This document shows positions 1 to 5,523 of a stretch of DNA of 5,523 nt, piece by piece. This DNA comes from Chlorobiota bacterium. Lineage in GTDB: Bacteria > Bacteroidota > Bacteroidia > Bacteroidales > JAADGE01. Numbering within the stretch: the first letter of the stretch is position 1; the number at the start of each line of letters is the position of its first letter. The notes under the pieces are model-generated. The model did not search any database and was not told the origin of the DNA. It saw nothing but the letters and a program-made list of their open reading frames with translations. The position numbers and the translations under genes were made by a program. The DNA lies in the NCBI GenBank assembly GCA_013153575.1, contig JAADEE010000096.1, forward strand, positions 1 to 5,523, in the 5' to 3' direction.

Positions 1-2420
1 ACTTTTTGTTTCAAAAGTGCAATATCTAAAACTTCTGCAATATTATCAACAAAATGAAATTTAAGTCCTTTTAAATAAATCTCATTAATTTCATCAATAT
101 CCTTTTTATTTTCTTTTGAAAGAATAATTTCTTTAATTTCAGCACGTTTTGCTGCAAGAATTTTTTCTTTAATTCCACCAACAGGTAAAACTTTTCCTCT
201 TAAAGTCATTTCACCGGTCATTGCAAGTTTTGCTTTTACTTTTCTTTGAGTAAAAGAAGATGCTATTGATGTTACCATTGTAATTCCGGCAGAAGGACCA
301 TCTTTTGGGGTTGCTCCTTCCGGAACATGGATATGAATATTATAATTATTGAAAATTTCGTCATTAATATCTAAATCATCTGCATGTGCTTTTATATACT
401 CATAAGCAATTGTTGCAGATTCTTTCATAACCTGACCTAAATTTCCTGTTAAATTTAACTTACCACTTCCTTTACTTACACTTGATTCTATAAAAAGAAT
501 TGTTCCTCCTACGGAAGTCCATGCAAGTCCTGTAACAACTCCTGCATATTCATTTCCTTCGTATTTTCCTTTTATGAATTTAGGTACACCAAGGTATTCA
601 ATAATATCTTTTTGTTTTAGGTTTTTATTGTATTCCTCTTCAACTGCAATTTTCTTTGCAACTTTTCTTATTACACTTGCAATTTTCTTTTCAAGATTTC
701 GAACACCCGACTCTCGTGTATATTTTGAAATTATTGTTTCAATTGCATCTTTCGAAAATTTTAATTGACTTGCTTTTACTCCATGTTCTTTTAATTGACG
801 CGGTATAAGATGCCTTTTTGCAATTTCAACTTTTTCTTCAATAATATAACCTGAAACATCAATAAGCTCCATTCGGTCACGAAGTGCAGGTTTTATTGTA
901 CTTAATGAATTTGCAGTTGCAATAAATAAAATCTTCGACAAATCATATTCAAGCTCTAAATAATTATCATGAAACGTATTATTTTGTTCAGGATCAAGAA
1001 CTTCTAACAATGCAGATGAAGGATCACCTCTATGGTCGTTCCCAATTTTATCAATTTCATCAAGAATAAAAACGGGATTTGAAGTTTTAAGCTTTTTCAA
1101 ATTCTGAATTATTCTTCCAGGCATTGCTCCAATATAAGTTTTTCTGTGTCCTCTAATTTCAGCCTCATCATGCAAACCTCCAAGTGACATTCTGGCATAT
1201 TTCCTGCCTAATGCTCTTGCAATAGATTTACCTAATGATGTTTTTCCAACACCCGGAGGACCATATAAACATAAAATCGGTGCTTTTAAATCGCCTTTTA
1301 ATTTTAGTACTGCAAGATGTTCTAATATACGGTCTTTTACTTTGTCTAAACCAAAATGATCTTCATTTAAAATTTCTTCTGCACGTTTTAAATCAAAGTT
1401 ATCTTTGGTATATTCATTCCAAGGCAATTCAACAAGTGTTTGAGCATAAGCAATTTGATATGAATAATCCGGCGACATTGGATTTATTTGCTTCAATCTG
1501 CTAATTTGCTTTTTGAAGGCTTTCTTAACCTCATCATTCCATTTTTTCTTTTTTGCTTTTTTCTCTAATTCTTCAATTTCAACCTTTGGAGAATCTTGTC
1601 CAAGTTCTTCCTGAATAGCCTTCATTTGCTGATGCAAAAAATATTCTTTTTGCTGTTGGCTCATTTCATTTTTTGCCTTGTTTTGAACCTTGTCTTTAAG
1701 TTCAAGTTTCTGAATTTCTTTTGTAAGATGCTTTATTAACTTACTTGCTCTTTCCGATATATTTATTTCTTCAAGAAGTTCTTGCTTATCTTTTGTTGAC
1801 AAATCACTATTTGAAGAAACAAAGTTTATTAAAAATTCAGGTGCATCAATATTCTTAACGGCAAAAGCTGCCTCACGAGGAATATTCACCGAAAGGTTTA
1901 TTATTTTAACTGATAACTCTTTTATTGAAAACAATTTTGCATCATATTCATCTTTTTCCGAATCGTTAGGCTCAATTGTTTCTAAAACTTTAAACTTTAC
2001 TGTTAAATTTGGTTTGGTTTTAAGTTCTTCTGTTATTTCAAATGTTTTTATACCGTGTAAAACTGCTGTTTGCTCTCCACCGGGCATTTCAAGCAATTTT
2101 ACAACACGAGCCAAAGTTCCAATCTTGTAAATATCACTAAACTTTGGATCTTCAATTTTTTCATCAATTTGGCTAACAATGCCAATAACTTGCCCTTTTT
2201 TATATGCAGATTTAACCAACTTTAATGATTTTTTTCTGCCCACAGCAATAGGTATTATTATTTTTGGAAATAATACTGAATTTCTTAATGTCATTAAAGG
2301 TAAATCTGCTTCTAAATCATCTTTACTTAGAAGTTCAGGGTCATTATCAGTGTTTATAGGGAATATGTCTATCCCTACATTTTTCTCATTTTTATTATCA
2401 AATACTATATCGTCAAACAT
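1..2420 (-). CDS. lon: ATP-dependent protease Lon (LonA type), C-terminus cut by window edge
   Basis: Lon is a cytoplasmic homo-oligomeric AAA+ serine protease that unfolds and degrades damaged and short-lived regulatory proteins. I translated much of this strand and found 806 codons in one open frame. After a roughly 29-residue acidic extension comes the LON substrate-binding domain, starting near residue 40 ([13 protein letters not shown]). A helical linker follows, with [16 protein letters not shown] near 255-275. The AAA+ module has Walker A GPPGVGKT (K393) and Walker B ILDEID (D454, E455), then a sensor/arginine segment LRDRMELID near 510. The protease domain has PKDGPSAG with catalytic S710 and GGIKEK with catalytic K753. 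K393-E455 (62) and S710-K753 (43) have the same spacing as in E. coli Lon, which argues against frameshifts. The last visible residues ([10 protein letters not shown]) match the usual Lon C-terminus, so only a few codons should be missing. The ATG at 2420 is the first after an in-frame TAA at 2463-2465. The leader is A-rich without a Shine-Dalgarno sequence. A terminator separates it from hemG. Confidence 0.97.
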   Translation of the reverse strand, partial: MFDDIVFDNKNEKNVGIDIFPINTDNDPELLSKDDLEADLPLMTLRNSVLFPKIIIPIAVGRKKSLKLVKSAYKKGQVIGIVSQIDEKIEDPKFSDIYKIGTLARVVKLLEMPGGEQTAVLHGIKTFEITEELKTKPNLTVKFKVLETIEPNDSEKDEYDAKLFSIKELSVKIINLSVNIPREAAFAVKNIDAPEFLINFVSSNSDLSTKDKQELLEEINISERASKLIKHLTKEIQKLELKDKVQNKAKNEMSQQQKEYFLHQQMKAIQEELGQDSPKVEIEELEKKAKKKKWNDEVKKAFKKQISRLKQINPMSPDYSYQIAYAQTLVELPWNEYTKDNFDLKRAEEILNEDHFGLDKVKDRILEHLAVLKLKGDLKAPILCLYGPPGVGKTSLGKSIARALGRKYARMSLGGLHDEAEIRGHRKTYIGAMPGRIIQNLKKLKTSNPVFILDEIDKIGNDHRGDPSSALLEVLDPEQNNTFHDNYLELEYDLSKILFIATANSLSTIKPALRDRMELIDVSGYIIEEKVEIAKRHLIPRQLKEHGVKASQLKFSKDAIETIISKYTRESGVRNLEKKIASVIRKVAKKIAVEEEYNKNLKQKDIIEYLGVPKFIKGKYEGNEYAGVVTGLAWTSVGGTILFIESSVSKGSGKLNLTGNLGQVMKESATIAYEYIKAHADDLDINDEIFNNYNIHIHVPEGATPKDGPSAGITMVTSIASSFTQRKVKAKLAMTGEMTLRGKVLPVGGIKEKILAAKRAEIKEIILSKENKKDIDEINEIYLKGLKFHFVDNIAEVLDIALLKQK

Positions 2421-2454
2421 GTTTTTATGTATCTTTATTCTTAAATAAATTTTA

Positions 2455-2470
2455 GTCAAGTGTTATGCCA
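2455..2470 (-). promoter_or_regulatory. Sigma-54-like -24/-12 element upstream of lon (candidate)
   Basis: On the minus strand this reads TGGCATAACACTTGAC. The sigma-54 consensus is TGGCAYRNNNNTTGCW. The GG and the -12 G have the required 10-base separation, and the only mismatch in the core is A where the -12 C is expected. Transcription would start about 12 bases beyond the -12 element, giving a lon leader of roughly 25-35 bases. This is a motif match only. No activator-binding site was identified, and no sigma-54 gene is in the window. Confidence 0.3.
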
Positions 2471-2494
2471 AATAACAATAAAATGAAATTCTGA

Positions 2495-2525
2495 CATAAA
2501 ATATGTTTTTTTCTTATTATTGCAA
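2495..2525 (-). promoter_or_regulatory. Bacteroidota-type housekeeping promoter candidate for lon
   Basis: The Bacteroidota primary sigma factor recognises a -33 TTG and a -7 TAnnTTTG separated by about 19-21 bases. The minus strand has TTG at 2525-2523, then 19 bases, then TATTTTAT from 2503. The -7 element is imperfect (TTAT where TTTG is expected). It sits between the heme terminator and lon and would give a leader of about 70 bases. It is an alternative or addition to the sigma-54-like site nearer the gene. In sequence this AT-rich, such a partial match could easily be chance. Confidence 0.22.
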
Positions 2526-2533
2526 TGATAGGC

Positions 2534-2569
2534 AAAAAAAGAAAAGCACAGAAATATATCTATGCTTTT
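2534..2569 (-). terminator. Rho-independent terminator of the hemN-hemG transcript
   Basis: Read on the minus strand, an 11-base arm AAAAGCATAGA (2569-2559) pairs with TCTGTGCTTTT (2552-2542) around a 6-base loop. One C and seven Ts (2540-2534) follow. All positions pair, one of them as a U-G wobble. In the plus-strand RNA the same position becomes an A-C mismatch, so the structure is better formed for minus-strand transcripts, which fits its place about 60 bases after the hemG stop. The stem is AT-rich with only two standard G-C pairs in its core plus one near the loop. Confidence 0.8.
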
Positions 2570-2587
2570 TAATGTTTTTTATTTTTC

Positions 2588-2619
2588 ATACCAAAATAAC
2601 ATACAAATTAGTTTGGTAT
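2588..2619. repeat. 8-bp perfect inverted repeat just after hemG
   Basis: ATACCAAA at 2588-2595 is the exact reverse complement of TTTGGTAT at 2612-2619, with a 16-base gap. It starts 10 bases past the hemG stop codon and lies ahead of the stronger terminator hairpin. No T-run follows it on the minus strand (GAAAAATAAAAAAC instead), so it is not itself a classical terminator. It could be a 3'-end stabilising hairpin, a protein-binding dyad, or chance. No function is assigned. Confidence 0.4.
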
Positions 2620-2629
2620 AACTTACATT

Positions 2630-3967
2630 TTAGCTACATATTTGCTTTGCAATGTCAGTTGCTTGTTTTATTCTGTCGGCAATTCCTACACCATTTACAA
2701 TGCTTCCTGCTAAAAACAATCCTTTATATTTGTCTTGAATGTTATTTACTGCTGAAATTCGTTCTTTTGTATCAACTCCATATTGTGCAATTGCTTTTTC
2801 ATAATAAAAAAGTTTAAACAAATCAGGTTTAAAAGTTTTTAAACCCATCATTTCTTGTAAATCTTTTTTTATAAGTTCTTTTAACTCATCTTCCGGCAAA
2901 TTAAACAAATCTTCTCTTTTTGTTCCTCCTGCAAAAACTGTTAGCAATGCTCCATTTTTTGGTGCTCTGTTTTCAAAAATTGAAGACATAAACAACACAC
3001 CCAAAATATTCTTTTTTTCTTTTCCGGGAACTAAACCTCCGAATGCTTTTATATCATTTCCTTCCCAATTATTGAAACCAATTGCTGCTTCTACAACTTT
3101 TGCATATTTTAAGTTAAGAATATTTTTCAATTCTTCTTCTCCTAAAAATGAAAAAACTTCTTTTATTGCTTGTGTATTTACCGTTGAAACTACATTTGTA
3201 TATTTCTCATTATCAACAATAAACAAATTGTCTTCAAATTTAACTTCTAAATTATTACAATTTGTTTTAATATTTTCTTCTCCAATATTTTTTGCAAGTG
3301 CATTAATAAGCTCAACTAATCCTCCTTTTACAGAAAAAACTTCTTTTGTAATTTTTTTGTCATCCTCAGTTTTGGGTTCTTTCTGTTTTTTTATTGCACC
3401 TTTTATAAAACTTCCGTATTCTTGTTCTAAATTATAAAGTTTAGGAAGTGCATATTTAGGAATTAAATAGTCAGTATTTCCTGCATAAATTCCTGAAATA
3501 AACGGGTCAATAGCATAATCAAGAAAACTTTTTCCAAGTCTTCTTTTTACCATATCTGATAAGTTTTCATGAGGGTTTGTTCCTTTTTTACGAAATGGTT
3601 CTCCAAGTACTCTAATTTTATCAGAAAAAGTAAATAACGGTGTAGAAATTGCTGTAAATAAGCCTGATGGAAGTGCATTCCATTTATTATTTTTCCAAAT
3701 TAATCTTTTTTTAGATGTTTCATCAGCTTCTTCAATTTCACAATAATCTGATAAATCATTAAATAAATTTACAGTTTCAATATTTGAAAGTACTCCACTG
3801 TTGGGTCCTGTTTCAAATATAAAACCATTTTCTGAAAATGAATTTATAACCCCTCCTACTCTATTTTGTTTTTCAAATACTTTAACATCAACACCATTTT
3901 TTTTTAGATAAAATGCTGTTACTAAACCCGTTATCCCTGCACCAATTATTGCAACTTTTTTTTGCAT
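2630..3967 (-). CDS. hemG: Protoporphyrinogen oxidase, FAD-dependent HemY/PPOX type
   Basis: This enzyme removes six electrons from protoporphyrinogen IX to give protoporphyrin IX, the penultimate step of heme synthesis, probably at the inner face of the membrane. The 445 residues are slightly short for the family (about 450-480). The N-terminus is an FAD Rossmann fold: GAGITG at 9-14, the ribose-binding acid E32 in VFEKQNRVGG, and ETGPNS at 52-57. The C-terminal flavin-binding segment is LFLAGSIVNGVGIADRIKQA at 417-436. These features are those of the PPOX flavoprotein family (also named HemY or PgoX), not the short flavodoxin-like HemG of E. coli. HemY-type relatives in Gram-positive bacteria oxidise coproporphyrinogen III instead, but the adjacent hemN favours protoporphyrinogen here. 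It begins 7 bases after the hemN stop and ends with TAA. The ATG at 3967 puts the dinucleotide-binding motif at residue 9, as expected. Two A-runs, of 8 and 9, lie in codons 2-4 and 22-24. Confidence 0.93.
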   Translation of the reverse strand: MQKKVAIIGAGITGLVTAFYLKKNGVDVKVFEKQNRVGGVINSFSENGFIFETGPNSGVLSNIETVNLFNDLSDYCEIEEADETSKKRLIWKNNKWNALPSGLFTAISTPLFTFSDKIRVLGEPFRKKGTNPHENLSDMVKRRLGKSFLDYAIDPFISGIYAGNTDYLIPKYALPKLYNLEQEYGSFIKGAIKKQKEPKTEDDKKITKEVFSVKGGLVELINALAKNIGEENIKTNCNNLEVKFEDNLFIVDNEKYTNVVSTVNTQAIKEVFSFLGEEELKNILNLKYAKVVEAAIGFNNWEGNDIKAFGGLVPGKEKKNILGVLFMSSIFENRAPKNGALLTVFAGGTKREDLFNLPEDELKELIKKDLQEMMGLKTFKPDLFKLFYYEKAIAQYGVDTKERISAVNNIQDKYKGLFLAGSIVNGVGIADRIKQATDIAKQICS

Positions 3968-3974
3968 ACTTTTT

Positions 3975-5351
3975 TTATAAAGATTTTGAAAAACTTTTTT
4001 TGTTATCTTTCATATTTGGGTCAAATGCAGCAGCAATATTTCTCATAAAAAACTGACCTTGTTTTGTTAATTCAATACCATCGTCATTTATAGTTATTAA
4101 ACCTTCTTGCTCAAAAACTTTAAGGTCGTTTTTATCAACTTTTGTAATTTCAAAAACATCATTAACTGAAACATTAAACTGCTTTGCAATTTCGGAATAT
4201 GAAAGATACATATTACACATAATGCTTTCAATTATAGCTCTTATAATTTTTTCGTTTTTGTTTAAGAAATAAACTTTTTCAATCGGAAATTTTCCTTCCT
4301 CAATTGATTTTATGTAATCTTTAATATTTTTTGTGTTTTGCAAATATGCACTTTCAAGTTGACTAATTCCACTTACACCAAGTGCATAAACTTGTCCTGT
4401 TGTTTTAACAGTTGAATATCCTTGAAAATTTCTGTGAAGTTTTTTGTTTTTAAGTGCAATTGTAAGTTCATCATCTTCTTTTGCAAAATGGTCTAAACCT
4501 ATTGATGTATAGCCACTTTCTGTAAGAATTTTATATGCAGCCTGAAATAATCTTATTTTTTTATCAACCGAAGGTAAACCATATTGCTCTAATTTTTTTT
4601 GCGGTTTTTTAAGCCAAGGAACATGTGCGTATGAAAAAACAGCTAATCTATCAGGCGATAATTCAGCAGCTTTTGTAATTGTTTGAATATATTTTTCTTC
4701 ATCTTGAAATGGCAAACCGTAAATAAAATCAAGGTTTACGGAAACACCTTCAAAACTTCTGATATAATCAATCATTTCACCGATAGGAATTTTAGCTTTT
4801 TCTCTTTGAACTGTTTCAAGAACTTTATCAGAAAAATCTTGCACTCCTAAACTTAATCTGTTAAAACCTACATTTACAAGCTCTTTTGTATATTCTTTCG
4901 TTAAATGTGCAGGATGACATTCCATTGCAATTTCAGGACTATCAATAAAATCGAAATTATCATAAAATTTATTCATAATTTTAATGATATATTCGATAGG
5001 CAAATAATTTGGTGTTCCTCCACCCCAATGTATTTGCGATATTTTCCTGTTTTTATCAATTACTGGTCTTAAAAGGTCAATTTCTTTAAGCAAAGTATCA
5101 ACGTAAGCTTTTATTTGCTCTTTATCTTTTGTAATTTTTGTATTACATCCACAATATAGGCAAAGATGTGCACAAAATGGTATATGTATGTATATTGAAA
5201 CATTTTGCGGATTTTCATTGTTTGAAGTTTTAAATGCTTCAACATTTTGTTCGTTGCTTGTACTTTCTGTAAAATAATTTGCAGGTGGATAACTTGTATA
5301 TCTTGGTGTTGGCAAATTATATTTATCGAATAAAGCTTTATTTATGTTCAT
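3975..5351 (-). CDS. hemN: Oxygen-independent coproporphyrinogen III oxidase, radical SAM
   Basis: HemN is a cytoplasmic radical-SAM enzyme. It oxidatively decarboxylates two propionate side chains of coproporphyrinogen III to vinyl groups, giving protoporphyrinogen IX without oxygen. The 458 residues match the family length. The cluster motif is HIPFCAHLCLYCGC, with C60, C64 and C67 binding the 4Fe-4S cluster. C69 gives the CxC ending typical of true HemN and absent from the heme chaperone HemW. Also present are the N-terminal PRYTSYP (16-22), Y54, the SAM-binding GGGTP at 110-114, E144 (AMECHP), and GFNRLSLGVQDF at 162-173. The C-terminal HemN domain has ESIMCN at 375-380 and a GQFFMRNIAAAFDP segment near 431-444. 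The ATG at 5351 is the first after an in-frame TAA (5385-5387). Its leader is A-rich without a Shine-Dalgarno sequence. It lies 42 bases after the preceding gene and 7 before hemG, whose enzyme takes its product, so cotranscription is likely. Confidence 0.97.
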   Translation of the reverse strand: MNINKALFDKYNLPTPRYTSYPPANYFTESTSNEQNVEAFKTSNNENPQNVSIYIHIPFCAHLCLYCGCNTKITKDKEQIKAYVDTLLKEIDLLRPVIDKNRKISQIHWGGGTPNYLPIEYIIKIMNKFYDNFDFIDSPEIAMECHPAHLTKEYTKELVNVGFNRLSLGVQDFSDKVLETVQREKAKIPIGEMIDYIRSFEGVSVNLDFIYGLPFQDEEKYIQTITKAAELSPDRLAVFSYAHVPWLKKPQKKLEQYGLPSVDKKIRLFQAAYKILTESGYTSIGLDHFAKEDDELTIALKNKKLHRNFQGYSTVKTTGQVYALGVSGISQLESAYLQNTKNIKDYIKSIEEGKFPIEKVYFLNKNEKIIRAIIESIMCNMYLSYSEIAKQFNVSVNDVFEITKVDKNDLKVFEQEGLITINDDGIELTKQGQFFMRNIAAAFDPNMKDNKKSFSKSL

Positions 5352-5377
5352 TTTATTTATTTTTATTTTATGAAAAG

Positions 5378-5392
5378 ATGTATCTTATACAT
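5378..5392. repeat. Short perfect dyad in the spacer upstream of hemN
   Basis: ATGTAT (5378-5383) and ATACAT (5387-5392) are perfect 6-base inverted arms around a 3-base centre. The dyad starts one base after the stop codon of the upstream gene and 26 bases ahead of the hemN ATG. On the minus strand it is followed by CTTTTC, too short a T-run for a convincing terminator. It could be an operator for hemN, a weak attenuating hairpin, or chance in an AT-rich spacer. It does not match the FNR/CRP consensus. Confidence 0.35.
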
Positions 5393-5393
5393 T

Positions 5394-5523
5394 TTATTTA
5401 TTTTTATCTTTTTTGGGAAACCATCCTTTATTTACACGTTCTTCTTGCTCAATTGTTTCATTAATACCCCATAAAAATACGAAACCTGTTACTGATAAAA
5501 TTACCGATGAAATTAAATTTTCA
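5394..5523 (-). CDS. Unrecognised protein with a C-terminal hydrophobic segment, N-terminus outside window
   Basis: The frame entering at 5522 encodes 42 residues before TAA at 5396-5394. It opens with a hydrophobic stretch (ISSVILSVTGFVFLWGI, about residues 4-20) long enough for one membrane helix. A polar tail follows (NETIEQEERVNKGWFPKKDKNK) that is acidic first and then lysine-rich. No in-frame ATG is visible, so the start lies beyond the window. It may be a very small single-helix protein or the end of a larger membrane protein. The positively charged end suggests a cytoplasmic tail (inference). It shares strand with hemN and lies 42 bases upstream, so it may belong to the same transcript. 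I do not recognise the family and assign no function. That it is a real gene is supported by strand, spacing and the membrane-tail pattern, but 42 codons are limited evidence. Confidence 0.6.
   Translation of the reverse strand, partial: ENLISSVILSVTGFVFLWGINETIEQEERVNKGWFPKKDKNK

Noticed and set aside
574..1504. Plus-strand open frames at 574-768 and 1235-1504
   Set aside because: They lie wholly inside lon on the opposite strand. The lon frame carries all expected motifs, and these translations show only hydrophobic antisense composition.
2430..2459. E. coli-type promoter TTGACT-N17-AAAGAT before lon
   Set aside because: The -10 matches TATAAT at only three of six positions, and transcription would start only a few bases before the lon ATG.
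2534..2570. Bidirectional terminator
   Set aside because: The plus-strand RNA has an A-C mismatch in the stem, and its downstream T-run is broken (TTTTTAATGTTTTTT). No plus-strand gene precedes it.
2179..2817. Plus-strand open frames at 2179-2448 and 2503-2817
   Set aside because: The first is antisense to the lon N-terminus. The second runs through the terminator and the hemG 3' end. Neither has a family motif or a plausible start context.
3072..3437. Plus-strand open frame of 121 codons
   Set aside because: It is fully antisense to hemG, and its serine/phenylalanine-rich composition is what a lysine/glutamate-rich gene gives on the opposite strand.
3975..5351. hemN as the heme chaperone HemW
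   Set aside because: The CX3CX2CXC motif with the fourth cysteine (C69), the N-terminal PRYTSYP segment and the full-length HemN C-terminal domain all favour true HemN.
5279..5464. Plus-strand open frame of 61 codons rich in Tyr, Leu and Phe
   Set aside because: It spans the hemN start, the spacer and the end of the upstream gene on the opposite strand. Its composition reflects antisense AT-rich DNA.
1..5523. CRISPR array, tRNA, insertion sequence, riboswitch
   Set aside because: No regularly spaced repeats, transposase-like frame, terminal inverted repeats, tRNA-like cloverleaf or recognisable riboswitch core was seen. Nearly all of the window is coding.

Overview
The window is a strongly AT-rich stretch in which every supportable gene lies on the minus strand. 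The organism is most likely a member of the Bacteroidota. The reasons are the low GC content, A-rich translation leaders with no clear Shine-Dalgarno sequence, a Lon protease with an acidic N-terminal extension ahead of its LON domain, and a HemN/HemY-type pair for the last porphyrinogen steps. This placement is inference, because no marker gene is present.

Layout in the direction of transcription (right to left): (1) 5394-5523, the last 42 codons of an unrecognised small or larger membrane protein; (2) a 42-base spacer with a short perfect dyad; (3) hemN, oxygen-independent coproporphyrinogen III oxidase, complete; (4) after only 7 bases, hemG (HemY-type), FAD-dependent protoporphyrinogen oxidase, complete; (5) a 209-base intergenic region holding an inverted repeat, a well-formed rho-independent terminator for the heme transcript, and candidate promoter elements for the next gene; (6) lon, an ATP-dependent serine protease, present from its start codon to within a few codons of its expected end, where the window stops.

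HemN and HemG catalyse consecutive steps: coproporphyrinogen III to protoporphyrinogen IX, then to protoporphyrin IX. The 7-base spacing supports a single transcript. lon is a separate protein-quality-control unit, insulated from the heme genes by the terminator. Nothing in the window looks mobile, and I see no RNA gene, CRISPR array or insertion sequence. I do not see an undescribed system. The points worth a second look are small: a sigma-54-like element ahead of lon, two long A-runs at the start of hemG, the oxygen-independent/oxygen-dependent enzyme pairing, and the two uncharacterised dyads.
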